From Streptomyces sp. NBC_00358 (GTDB lineage: Bacteria > Actinomycetota > Actinomycetes > Streptomycetales > Streptomycetaceae): DNA of 64,000 nt. Of the stretch, positions 56,838 through 64,000 are shown in pieces. How positions within the stretch are numbered: position 1 is the stretch's first letter; each line of letters begins with the position of its first letter. Made by a program: the position numbers and the translations under genes. The stretch lies in the NCBI RefSeq assembly GCF_036099295.1, contig NZ_CP107976.1, positions 7,688,001-7,752,000 on the forward strand, written 5' to 3'. The notes below the pieces were generated by a model, which saw only the letters and a list, made by a program, of their open reading frames with translations, had not been told where the DNA came from and searched no databases.

Positions 56838-57311
56838 GTGAACGAGCTCGATGTCGTAGGTGTCCGGGTCGAAATGCCCTCCAACCAACCGATCGTGCTT
56901 CTGCGTGAAGTGGGAGGCGACCGCTACCTCCCCATCTGGATCGGACCGGGGGAGGCGACGGCGATCGCCTTCGCTCAGCAGGGCATGGCCCCCGCACGAC
57001 CGCTGACCCACGACCTGTTCAAGGACGTGCTGGAGGCCGTCGGCCAGGAGCTCACCGAAGTACGCATCACGGACCTTCGCGAGGGCGTCTTCTACGCCGA
57101 GCTCGTGTTCGCCAGTGGGGTCGAGGTGAGTGCCAGGCCGTCCGACGCCATAGCGCTCGCCCTGCGCACCGGAACGCCGATCTACGGCAGCGACGGGGTG
57201 CTCGACGACGCGGGTATCGCGATCCCGGACGAGCAGGAGGACGAGGTGGAGAAGTTCCGCGAGTTCCTCGACCAGATCTCGCCCGAGGACTTCGGAACCA
57301 ACAGTCAGTGA
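56838..57311 (+). CDS. DUF151 bifunctional nuclease-family protein
   Basis: This 157-aa protein has the DUF151 core (LREVGGDRYLPIWIGPGEATAIA; RPLTHDLFKDVLEAVG; RPSDAIALALRTGTPIY) and an acidic C-terminal helix. DUF151 proteins are reported to have DNase and RNase activity, but their role in actinobacteria is unclear. The GTG start has no ribosome-binding site, and TAGGGT (56825-56830) lies about seven bases upstream, so the mRNA is probably leaderless. It is part of a conserved MerR-DUF151-MerR order. Confidence 0.88.
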   Translation: MNELDVVGVRVEMPSNQPIVLLREVGGDRYLPIWIGPGEATAIAFAQQGMAPARPLTHDLFKDVLEAVGQELTEVRITDLREGVFYAELVFASGVEVSARPSDAIALALRTGTPIYGSDGVLDDAGIAIPDEQEDEVEKFREFLDQISPEDFGTNSQ

Positions 57312-57313
57312 GG

Positions 57314-57338
57314 CCCGGGAGCGGAGCGCCGCTCCGGG
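57314..57338 (+). terminator. Hairpin after the DUF151 gene
   Basis: CCCGGGAGC pairs with GCTCCGGG with one bulged base. It begins two bases after the DUF151 stop codon. Confidence 0.5.
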
Positions 57339-57435
57339 TGGCATTTGCCCAGGGTCGGTGTGGTGTGCCGCGGCCCGCGCGGAGAGCATTCGGCTAGCCT
57401 TTCCCCGCGGTAGGGCACGGGAAACCACTCTTAGG

Positions 57436-57499
57436 GTGATTATCACTCGGCGTGCCGAGTGTGGCGATCGTTGACGCGCCCCTGGTGACTGCCTACCGT
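57436..57499 (+). promoter_or_regulatory. Promoter with two upstream palindromes, second MerR gene
   Basis: TTGACG (57471-57476), a 17-bp spacer and TACCGT (57494-57499) form a good promoter about 30 bp before the GTG. Upstream lie GTGATTATCAC (57436-57446) and a perfect 8+2+8 palindrome CACTCGGC-GT-GCCGAGTG (57444-57461). These are candidate regulator sites, possibly for autoregulation. Confidence 0.55.
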
Positions 57500-57529
57500 C
57501 GAGAAGGCAGGTCAAGGACGGAGGTCGGC

Positions 57530-58204
57530 GTGAGAAGCAGCGGCGACGGTACGGCTGGGGGTGCTCCCGGACGCGGTCCGGGGGAGAGCGGCCCGTACCC
57601 TCCCCCAAGCTCTCGGCTCGACTCGAGCAGGGGGTACCCCCAGCATGGCGGCGCGGCGGACCATGTTCCGCGGCGGCCCACAGCAGTGCCCGGTGAGGGA
57701 GGGGCCGTTCCCGAGGAGGTCGGTTACCGCGGGCCCACGGCGTGCGCGGCCGCGGGCATCACCTACCGGCAGCTGGACTACTGGGCGCGGACCGGTCTGG
57801 TCGAGCCCAGTGTGCGTCCCGCCTACGGGTCGGGCACGCAGCGTCTCTACAGCTTCCGGGACGTGGTGGTCCTGAAGATCGTGAAGCGGTTCCTCGACAC
57901 CGGGGTGTCGCTGCAGAACATCCGCACCACGGTCCAGCATCTGCGGGAGCGCGGCTTCCAGGACCTGGAGCGCATGACGCTGATGAGCGACGGCGCGACG
58001 GTCTACGAGTGCACCTCGCCCGACGAGGTCCACGCGCTGCTCCAGGGCGGCCAAGGGGTCTTCGGGATCGCCGTGGGCGTGGTGTGGCGGGACGTGGAGA
58101 GTGCCCTGTCGCAGTTGCACGGGGAGCGCGTGGACACCGGCGAGACGCTTCTCGGGCACAACCCCGCCGACGAGCTGGCGCGCAGGCGCAACCGCGCGGT
58201 GTGA
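57530..58204 (+). CDS. MerR-family (HspR-like) regulator
   Basis: This 224-aa protein has a low-complexity N-terminus of about 65 residues, then a MerR helix-turn-helix (GPTACAAAGITYRQLDYWARTGLVEPSVRPAYGSGTQRLYSF) and a helical C-terminal part (LKIVKRFLDTGVSLQNIRTTVQHLRERGF). The target is unknown. The GTG at 57530 follows GGAGG. A 43-bp Streptomyces-type palindromic repeat lies inside the N-terminal coding segment, so the first ~50 residues may be a late addition. A start near 57686 would give about 172 residues. Confidence 0.82.
   Translation: MRSSGDGTAGGAPGRGPGESGPYPPPSSRLDSSRGYPQHGGAADHVPRRPTAVPGEGGAVPEEVGYRGPTACAAAGITYRQLDYWARTGLVEPSVRPAYGSGTQRLYSFRDVVVLKIVKRFLDTGVSLQNIRTTVQHLRERGFQDLERMTLMSDGATVYECTSPDEVHALLQGGQGVFGIAVGVVWRDVESALSQLHGERVDTGETLLGHNPADELARRRNRAV
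57595..57637. repeat. Palindromic repeat element inside the MerR gene
   Basis: GTACCC-T-CCCCC and GGGGGTAC form the outer arms. Between them lies AAGCTCTCGGCTCGACTCGAGC, which can fold further. This resembles the short dispersed hairpin elements seen between Streptomyces genes, but here it is in frame inside a coding region. Confidence 0.6.
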
Positions 58205-58225
58205 CGCGCGGCCTCCGATGACGCG

Positions 58226-58247
58226 ATGCCCCGGAGTGCCGGGGCAT
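58226..58247 (+). terminator. Hairpin after the second MerR gene
   Basis: A perfect 9-bp stem (ATGCCCCGG with CCGGGGCAT) has a 4-base loop. It lies between the MerR stop and the DNA polymerase IV start. Confidence 0.6.
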
Positions 58248-58276
58248 TGTCAGTGGCGTAGGGCAGCATCGGTGAT

Positions 58277-59956
58277 GTGAGAACCGCGCCCACGATCCTG
58301 CATCTCGACATGGATGCCTTCTTCGCCTCGGCGGAGCAGGCGTCCAAGCCGAGCCTGCGCGGGAAGGCCGTCGTCGTGGGCGGGCTGGGACCCCGCGGGG
58401 TCGTGGCCACGGCCTCGTACGAGGCGCGCGTCTTCGGGGTGAACTCGGCGATGCCCATGGCCCAGGCCCGCAGACGCGCACCGAACGCCGCCTATCTCGT
58501 ACCGCGCTTCGGGCTCTACCGTGAGGTCAGCGAGCAGGTGATGGGGCTGCTGCGGGCTCTGTCGCCGCTCGTGGAGCCGCTGAGCCTGGACGAGGCGTTC
58601 GTGGACCTGGAGGCGGGCGGGACGGCCTGGGACGACGCCTCGGCGCGGCTGGCCGGTGCCAAGCTGCGCGCGGACATCCGGGCGGTCACCGGGCTCACGG
58701 GATCGGTGGGGCTCGCCGCCTCCAAGATGCTGGCGAAGATCGCCTCGGAGCAGGCCAAGCCCGACGGTCTCGTGCTGATCGAGCCGGGCACCGAGCGCGC
58801 GATGCTGGGCCCCATGCCGGTGCGGACGCTGCCGGGCGTTGGGCCGGCTACCGGCGACCATCTTCGGCGGGCCGGGATCACCACAGTCGAGGAGCTCGCC
58901 GAGGCGGGCGAGGACGAGCTCGTACGGCTGCTGGGGAAGGCGCACGGGCACGCCCTGTTCGCGATGGCGCTGGCCCACGACGTGCGGCCCGTGGTGGCCG
59001 AGCGGGAGACAAAGTCGGTGTCGGTCGAGGACACGTACGACGTGGACATCCACGACCGGGTCCGGGTGGAGCTAGAGGTGCAGCGGCTCGCGGACCGGTG
59101 TGTGGGGAGGCTGCGCCGGGCCGGGCTGTCGGGGCGGACCATCGTGCTGAAGGTGCGCAGGTACGACTTCTCGACGCTGACCCGGTCCGAGACGCTGCGG
59201 GGACCCACGGACGACCCCGGGGTCGTCCGTGAGGCCGCCGCGCGGCTCCTGGAGGGCGTGGACACCACGGGAGGCGTGCGCCTGCTGGGGGTCGGTGTCT
59301 CGGGGCTCGCCGACTACACGCAGGAGGACCTGTTCGCGCAGGCGCAGGCCGCCGCCGTGGGGGAGCCGACGGCCGAGGAGCAGTCCGTGGACGAGCCGCC
59401 GGCCGGGGGGACCCCTGTGGAGGAGGGGCCGCCCGCGGTGCGGCGGTGGCCCGCGGGGCACGACGTGCGTCACGAGGAGTACGGGCACGGCTGGGTGCAG
59501 GGCAGCGGGCTGGGGCGGGTCACGGTGCGGTTCGAGACGCCGTACTCCGAGCCCGGCCGGGTCCGGACCTTCCGGACGGACGATCCGCGGCTGGAACCGG
59601 CGGATCCGCTGCCCCTGGTGGAGCGAAGACCCCGGGACACCGAGGCGTTCCCGGCGGGTGCCGGACCGTCGGGGTCGCGGGCCGCGCCGCGAGGTCCGGA
59701 CGGCGGCTCGGACCTGGACCGGGACCGGCGTGCGGACCGGGACCGGGCCCAGGGCACGGGCCGGGACCTGGGCCCGGACAGGAGCGCGGGCCCGGACGCG
59801 GGCCCGGAATGGAGTAAGGGTCTGGATGTGGGCCCCGTCCCGGGCGTGGGTGCCGGCGCGGGGCCGGGCGTCCGGGACGCTCAGCCGTCGTCCGTGCCCG
59901 CCAGTCGGCCGAAGTCCCGGTCCGGCGGCGGAGGGGACGCCACGTCGAGTCCGTAG
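58277..59956 (+). CDS. dinB: DNA polymerase IV (Y-family) with long C-terminal tail
   Basis: This is a 559-aa translesion polymerase. The catalytic palm has HLDMDAFFASAEQ and SLDEAFVDL. GSVGLAASKMLAKIASEQAKP and the helix-hairpin-helix LPGVGPATGDHLRRAGI are typical. A beta-clamp-binding motif QEDLF (residues 349-353) follows the little-finger domain. An extra domain (HEEYGHGWVQGSGLGRVTVRFE) comes next, then a disordered Arg/Asp/Gly/Pro tail of about 110 residues with repeated DR and GPD units. The tail makes it much longer than the ~350-aa enterobacterial enzyme. Its 3' end overlaps the convergent PRC-barrel gene by 76 bp. Confidence 0.93.
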   Translation: MRTAPTILHLDMDAFFASAEQASKPSLRGKAVVVGGLGPRGVVATASYEARVFGVNSAMPMAQARRRAPNAAYLVPRFGLYREVSEQVMGLLRALSPLVEPLSLDEAFVDLEAGGTAWDDASARLAGAKLRADIRAVTGLTGSVGLAASKMLAKIASEQAKPDGLVLIEPGTERAMLGPMPVRTLPGVGPATGDHLRRAGITTVEELAEAGEDELVRLLGKAHGHALFAMALAHDVRPVVAERETKSVSVEDTYDVDIHDRVRVELEVQRLADRCVGRLRRAGLSGRTIVLKVRRYDFSTLTRSETLRGPTDDPGVVREAAARLLEGVDTTGGVRLLGVGVSGLADYTQEDLFAQAQAAAVGEPTAEEQSVDEPPAGGTPVEEGPPAVRRWPAGHDVRHEEYGHGWVQGSGLGRVTVRFETPYSEPGRVRTFRTDDPRLEPADPLPLVERRPRDTEAFPAGAGPSGSRAAPRGPDGGSDLDRDRRADRDRAQGTGRDLGPDRSAGPDAGPEWSKGLDVGPVPGVGAGAGPGVRDAQPSSVPASRPKSRSGGGGDATSSP

Positions 59957-60249
59957 TGGTGGTAGAGCTGCAGTTCCTGCTCGGGGGAGAGGTGGCGCCC
60001 GACACCGAAGTCGGGGGCGTCCTTGATCAGGGCTCGCTCGAAGGGGATGCGCAGCGTCCCCTCGATGATCTCGCTGGGTTCGAGCGGTACGAAGGCGTCC
60101 CTGCTGAACAGGCCGGTGCGTATGGCCGCCCACTCCGGGACGCCGGTCGCGTCGTCGAGGTAGATCTCGTCGATCGTGCCGATCTTGGTGCCGTTGCTGT
60201 CGAACGCCTTGCGGCCGATCAGGTTGCGCGGATCGATGTCGGTCTGCAC
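59881..60249 (-). CDS. PRC-barrel domain protein
   Basis: This 122-aa protein has a PRC-barrel (NLIGRKAFDSNGTKIGTIDEIYLDDATGVPEWAAIRT) and a C-terminal tail (SPEQELQLYHHYGLDVASPPPP). PRC-barrel proteins are small soluble adaptors, and some act in RNA or stress processes; the role here is unknown. The GTG start follows GGAGGG. It converges on dinB with a 76-bp overlap, so both tails are coded by the same DNA. It diverges from the glycine riboswitch and gcvP. Confidence 0.83.
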   Translation of the reverse strand: MQTDIDPRNLIGRKAFDSNGTKIGTIDEIYLDDATGVPEWAAIRTGLFSRDAFVPLEPSEIIEGTLRIPFERALIKDAPDFGVGRHLSPEQELQLYHHYGLDVASPPPPDRDFGRLAGTDDG

Positions 60250-60367
60250 GGTCCCTCCAGTGGTCGCAAACTCATCCGTAAGTACTACAAAAGAGCACAT
60301 CTGTGAAGGCGGCCACTCGAAGGCTGTCGTCTTGTCCTCGCTGGTAGGCTGGCAAACGGCTGCTGAT

Positions 60368-60572
60368 CCCGTGCGGGAGAGTCCTCCAGACTTCACCGGA
60401 GGCGCCGAAGGAGCAACTCCTCCCCGGAATCTCTCAGGCTCACGTACCGCACGGACGAGGTCACTCTGGAAAGCAGGGCGGTGCCTATGGCTCCGCCCTC
60501 ACCGACGGTGAAAGCCGGGTCGTCCACGGACACCCGGTGAAACTCTCAGGTTGAGATGACAGAGGGGGAGGC
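60368..60572 (+). promoter_or_regulatory. Tandem glycine riboswitch upstream of gcvP
   Basis: Two consecutive glycine-aptamer-like units precede gcvP. The first runs from CGTGCGGGAGAGT through GGCGCCGAAGGAGCAACTCC to AATCTCTCAGGCTCACGTACCGCACG. The second runs from ACTCTGGAAAGC through CACCGACGGTGAAAGCC to GTGAAACTCTCAGGTTGAGATGACAGAGGG. GCCGAAGGAGCAA and CAGGC/CAGGT signatures match the class. Glycine binding should turn on gcvP, giving glycine breakdown when glycine is plentiful. Confidence 0.93.
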
Positions 60573-60633
60573 CGTCGGGGTACCCGTGCCGGGGTGCCCC
60601 TCGAAGGTCGCGTCAGACCAGGAGGCCTCCGCC

Positions 60634-63519
60634 ATGACCGCCCCTCGCATTCCGCTCTCCGAGCTCGAACAGGGAATTCCCTTCGAGCAGCGCCACATCG
60701 GCCCCGACTCCGAAGCCCGGGCCAAGATGCTCGCGCACATCGGCTACGGCTCGCTCGACGAGCTGACGGCCGCCGCGGTGCCGGACGTGATCAAGAACGC
60801 CGAGGCCCTGAAGCTGCCGGCCGCCCGCACCGAGGCCGAGGTACTGGCCGAGCTCCGCTCCCTCGCGGACCGCAACGAGGTGCTCGGCTCGATGATCGGG
60901 CTCGGTTACTACGGCACGTTCACGCCGCCGGTGATCCTGCGCAACGTCATGGAGAACCCCGCCTGGTACACCGCGTACACGCCGTACCAGCCGGAGATCT
61001 CGCAGGGCCGCCTCGAGGCGCTGCTGAACTTCCAGACGGTCGTCGCCGAGCTGACCGGCCTGCCGACCTCCGGCGCCTCCCTCCTCGACGAGGGCACCGC
61101 GGCCGCCGAGGCGATGGCGCTGTCCCGCCGTATGGGCAAGAACAAGAAGGGCCTCTTCCTGGTCGACGCGGACGCGCTGCCGCAGACCATCGCCGTCATA
61201 GAGACCCGCGCCGAGCCGACCGGCGTCGAGATCGTCGTCGCCGACCTCGCCGACGGCATCCCGGCCGACCTCGCCGGGCGCGAGATCAACGGCGTGCTGA
61301 TCCAGTACCCGGGCGCCTCCGGTGCCGTACGCGACATCAAGCCGATCATCGAGCAGGCGCACGAGCTGGGGGCGGTCGTCACCGTCGCCGCCGACCTGCT
61401 CGCCCTGACCCTGCTGACCTCGCCCGGCGAGCTCGACGCGGACATCGCGGTCGGTACGACCCAGCGCTTCGGTGTGCCGATGGGCTTCGGCGGACCCCAC
61501 GCCGGCTACATGGCGGTGCGCGAGAAGTTCGCGCGCAGCCTCCCCGGCCGGCTGGTCGGCGTGTCCGTGGACGCCGACGGCCACAAGGCGTACCGCCTCG
61601 CCCTGCAGACGCGTGAGCAGCACATCCGTCGCGAGAAGGCGACGAGCAACATCTGTACGGCTCAGGTCCTCCTCGCCGTGATGGCCGGCATGTACGCCGT
61701 CCACCACGGTCCCGACGGCCTGCGGACCATCGCGCGGCGTACCCACCGCTACGCCACCGTCCTGGCCGCCGGGCTCACCGCCGGCGGTGTCGAGCTCGTG
61801 CACGGCGCGTACTTCGACACCCTCACCGCGCGGGTCCCGGGCCGCGCCGCCGAGATCGTGGCCGCCGCCCGCGACCACGGGGTCAACCTCCACCGGGTCG
61901 ACGCCGACCAGGTGTCGATCTCGTGCGACGAGACGACCACGCGCGACCAGCTCACCGCCGTGTGGACCGCGTTCGGTGTCGAGGGCGACATCGAGGCGCT
62001 GGACGCGAGCGCCGAGGACACCCTGCCGGCCGCGCTGCTGCGCACCGACGAGTACCTCACGCACCCCGTGTTCCACCAGCACCGCTCCGAGACGGCGATG
62101 CTGCGCTATCTGCGCAGGCTCTCCGACCGCGACTACGCGCTCGACCGCGGCATGATCCCGCTGGGCTCCTGCACCATGAAGCTCAACGCGACCACCGAGA
62201 TGGAGCCGGTCACCTGGCCCGAGTTCGGGCAGCTCCACCCGTTCGCGCCCAGCGAGCAGGCCGGCGGCTATCTGACGCTGATCCACGAGCTGGAGGACCA
62301 GCTCGCCGAGGTCACCGGCTACGACAAGGTGTCGCTCCAGCCCAACGCCGGTTCGCAGGGCGAGCTGGCCGGTCTGCTGGCCGTCCGCGGCTATCACCGC
62401 GCCAACGGCGACGAGCAGCGCACCATCTGCCTCATCCCGTCCTCCGCGCACGGCACCAACGCCGCCAGCGCCGTGATGGCCGGCATGAAGGTCGTCGTCG
62501 TGAAGACGGCGGACGACGGCGAGATCGACGTCCAGGACCTGCGCGCCAAGATCGAGCAGTACCGCGACGAGCTGTCGGTGCTGATGATCACGTACCCCTC
62601 GACGCACGGGGTGTTCGAGGAGCACGTCGCCGACATCTGCGCCCAGGTGCACGAGGCCGGCGGCCAGGTCTACGTCGACGGCGCCAACCTCAACGCCCTG
62701 GTGGGCCTCGCCAAGCCGGGCCACTTCGGTGGCGACGTCTCGCACCTCAACCTGCACAAGACGTTCTGCATCCCGCACGGCGGCGGCGGTCCGGGCGTCG
62801 GCCCGGTCGGTGTGCGCGCGCACCTGGCGCCGTACCTGCCGAACCACCCGCTGCAGCCCGAGGCCGGTCCCGAGACCGGTGTCGGCCCGATCTCGGCCGC
62901 TCCCTGGGGCTCCGCGGGCATTCTGCCCATCTCCTGGTCGTACGTCCGGCTGATGGGCGGCGAGGGCCTCAAGCGCGCCACCCAGGTGGCCGTGCTCTCC
63001 GCCAACTACATCGCCAAGCGCCTGGAGCCGCACTACCCGGTGCTGTACACCGGTCCGGCCGGTCTGGTCGCGCACGAGTGCATCATCGACCTGCGCCCGC
63101 TCACCAAGGCGACCGGTGTCAGCGTCGACGACATCGCCAAGCGCCTCATCGACTACGGCTTCCACGCGCCGACGATGTCGTTCCCGGTGGCCGGCACGCT
63201 GATGATCGAACCGACCGAGTCCGAGGACCTGGGCGAGCTCGACCGGTTCTGCGACGCGATGATCGCGATCCGCGCGGAGATCGAGAAGGTCGGCTCCGGC
63301 GAGTGGGCGGTGGACGACAACCCGCTGCGGGGGGCGCCGCACACGGCCGCCGCGCTCGGCGGCGACTGGGAGCACCCCTACAGCCGTGAGGAGGCCGTCT
63401 TCCCGGCCGGTGTCTCGGCCGCCGACAAGTACTGGCCGCCGGTGCGCCGCATCGACCAGGCGTACGGCGACCGGAACCTCGTCTGCTCCTGCCCGCCGCT
63501 GGACGCCTACGAGGACTGA
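60634..63519 (+). CDS. gcvP: Glycine dehydrogenase (decarboxylating), P-protein
   Basis: This is a 961-aa single-chain P-protein of the glycine cleavage system. The N-terminal half includes FEQRHIGPDSEARAKML and YTPYQPEISQGRLEALLNFQ. The C-terminal half holds the PLP lysine at about 709 (SHLNLHKTFCIPHGGGGPG) and GSCTMKLNATTEMEPVTW. It decarboxylates glycine and passes the aminomethyl group to the H-protein. The ATG at 60634 follows AGGAGG; an earlier in-frame ATG at 60556 lies inside the riboswitch. It is the only gcv gene here. Confidence 0.97.
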   Translation: MTAPRIPLSELEQGIPFEQRHIGPDSEARAKMLAHIGYGSLDELTAAAVPDVIKNAEALKLPAARTEAEVLAELRSLADRNEVLGSMIGLGYYGTFTPPVILRNVMENPAWYTAYTPYQPEISQGRLEALLNFQTVVAELTGLPTSGASLLDEGTAAAEAMALSRRMGKNKKGLFLVDADALPQTIAVIETRAEPTGVEIVVADLADGIPADLAGREINGVLIQYPGASGAVRDIKPIIEQAHELGAVVTVAADLLALTLLTSPGELDADIAVGTTQRFGVPMGFGGPHAGYMAVREKFARSLPGRLVGVSVDADGHKAYRLALQTREQHIRREKATSNICTAQVLLAVMAGMYAVHHGPDGLRTIARRTHRYATVLAAGLTAGGVELVHGAYFDTLTARVPGRAAEIVAAARDHGVNLHRVDADQVSISCDETTTRDQLTAVWTAFGVEGDIEALDASAEDTLPAALLRTDEYLTHPVFHQHRSETAMLRYLRRLSDRDYALDRGMIPLGSCTMKLNATTEMEPVTWPEFGQLHPFAPSEQAGGYLTLIHELEDQLAEVTGYDKVSLQPNAGSQGELAGLLAVRGYHRANGDEQRTICLIPSSAHGTNAASAVMAGMKVVVVKTADDGEIDVQDLRAKIEQYRDELSVLMITYPSTHGVFEEHVADICAQVHEAGGQVYVDGANLNALVGLAKPGHFGGDVSHLNLHKTFCIPHGGGGPGVGPVGVRAHLAPYLPNHPLQPEAGPETGVGPISAAPWGSAGILPISWSYVRLMGGEGLKRATQVAVLSANYIAKRLEPHYPVLYTGPAGLVAHECIIDLRPLTKATGVSVDDIAKRLIDYGFHAPTMSFPVAGTLMIEPTESEDLGELDRFCDAMIAIRAEIEKVGSGEWAVDDNPLRGAPHTAAALGGDWEHPYSREEAVFPAGVSAADKYWPPVRRIDQAYGDRNLVCSCPPLDAYED

Positions 63520-63564
63520 TCAGCGCTCGGCACGTGGACGCCTACGGGGAGTGATCACCCTCGG
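63500..63564 (+). repeat. Imperfect duplication of the gcvP 3' end
   Basis: TGGACGCCTACG-A-GGACTGATCA (63500-63522) at the gcvP end, including its stop, recurs as TGGACGCCTACG-G-GGAGTGATCA (63535-63557) just downstream. Both are followed by similar CTCGG sequence. About 27 of 31 positions agree. Confidence 0.7.
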
Positions 63565-63573
63565 TCATGCGTC

Positions 63574-63610
63574 GGGGCCGGTTCGGAGAGTACGTCTCCG
63601 GGCCGGCCCC
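63574..63610. terminator. Terminator after gcvP
   Basis: A 16-bp stem with two G-T-type mismatches (GGGGCCGGTTCGGAGA with TCTCCGGGCCGGCCCC) has a 5-base loop. It lies between gcvP and the convergent small gene. Confidence 0.75.
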
Positions 63611-63654
63611 TCGTGTGTCTGGGCGGCCTGTGACGGCCGCCCGGGTCGTGCGGC

Positions 63655-63861
63655 TCAGGCGGCCGTCATCACCTGCGCGCCGCCCAGCGGGCGGTGCGGG
63701 GCGATGATCTGGCCGTCGGGCAGGAGCTCACCGGTGTCCTCGAAGAGCAGAACGCCGTTGCACAGCAGGCTCCATCCCTGCTCCGGGTGGTGCGCCGCGA
63801 GGCGGGCGGACTCCCGGTCGGCTGATTCGGCGGAAGGACACGGTGGCTGGTGCTGGCACAT
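63655..63861 (-). CDS. DUF5999 small protein
   Basis: This 68-aa protein begins MCQHQPPCPSAESADRESARL and ends LLPDGQIIAPHRPL...; it matches the DUF5999 family of short Streptomyces proteins, which have a Cys/His-rich start. The function is unknown; the CxHxxxC start suggests possible metal binding. I chose the ATG at 63861, where the family begins, although its ribosome-binding site is weak. An in-frame ATG at 63933 has a stronger G-rich site and would add 24 residues. Confidence 0.7.
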   Translation of the reverse strand: MCQHQPPCPSAESADRESARLAAHHPEQGWSLLCNGVLLFEDTGELLPDGQIIAPHRPLGGAQVMTAA

Positions 63862-64000
63862 GGATGGGATCTTTCGCTGGGTCGAGGTGTGAGTGATGGC
63901 TGTCGTGTCTGTCTTGCGGCTTGAGGTACTCATGGCCGCCCCCCGTTGATGTGTGGTCTGACCCCAGTGTTGCCCCACGGGCGCCAATCCGCAGGGATTT

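Noticed and set aside
60556..60633. Upstream ATG extension of gcvP
   Set aside because: The ATG lies inside the second glycine aptamer, has no ribosome-binding site, and the added residues are not part of the P-protein family.
60613..63375. Minus-strand frame of 920 codons opposite gcvP
   Set aside because: It shows no domain and mirrors the codon bias of gcvP, so it is an antisense artefact.

Overview
The window is very GC-rich and carries a Streptomyces-type chromosome segment. GTG starts are frequent, codon third positions are strongly G/C-biased, and the 16S/23S/5S sequences are of Streptomyces type with no tRNA in the spacers. A conservon (cvnABCD), mycothiol-linked formaldehyde metabolism, a GarA/OdhI-type FHA protein and a DUF881-SBP-DUF881 cluster all fit an actinobacterium. 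I see no prophage, insertion sequence, CRISPR array or tRNA gene.

1-2.5 kb: the 3' part of an SMC/MukB-like coiled-coil ATPase, cut by the window edge. 2.6-16.6 kb: a choline/glycine-betaine catabolic regulon. A seven-gene minus-strand unit runs from mycothiol-dependent formaldehyde dehydrogenase through dimethylglycine oxidase, monomeric sarcosine oxidase-like protein, Rieske oxygenase, betaine-aldehyde-type dehydrogenase and APC permease to a GMC choline-dehydrogenase-like protein. An IclR regulator follows, and the electron-transfer partners of the Rieske oxygenase (Rieske ferredoxin and FAD reductase) are encoded divergently. Two matching 38-bp elements, one at each promoter, look like the regulator's operators. 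Together the genes would take choline to glycine and detoxify the released formaldehyde.

16.6-25.8 kb: a small two-helix membrane protein diverges from a conservon in which a 1213-aa 5-oxoprolinase/hydantoinase sits between cvnC and cvnD and overlaps the cvnD start. 25.9-32.2 kb (minus strand): glpK, glpF, an EAL-CBS-GGDEF protein, and a thiolase/OB-fold pair behind a perfect TetR-like palindrome. Three short tandem-repeat loci lie in this stretch. 32.5-41.2 kb: a Nudix hydrolase, a GH31 glycosidase, acetoacetyl-CoA synthetase, a MocR regulator diverging from an MFS exporter across a 22-bp perfect palindrome, and an uncharacterised 297-aa protein. 41.2-43.5 kb: the general PTS genes crr and ptsI.

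43.6-49.4 kb: a complete rRNA operon with three tandem TAGAGT promoters and a strong terminator. 49.5-63.5 kb: a housekeeping block with a CDP-alcohol phosphatidyltransferase, a GDP-mannose pyrophosphorylase fused to a degenerate phosphomannomutase domain, DUF881/SBP/DUF881, GarA-like FHA protein, FtsR-like MerR protein, DUF151 protein, a second MerR protein, DNA polymerase IV, a PRC-barrel protein and gcvP behind a tandem glycine riboswitch. A DUF5999 small protein closes the window.
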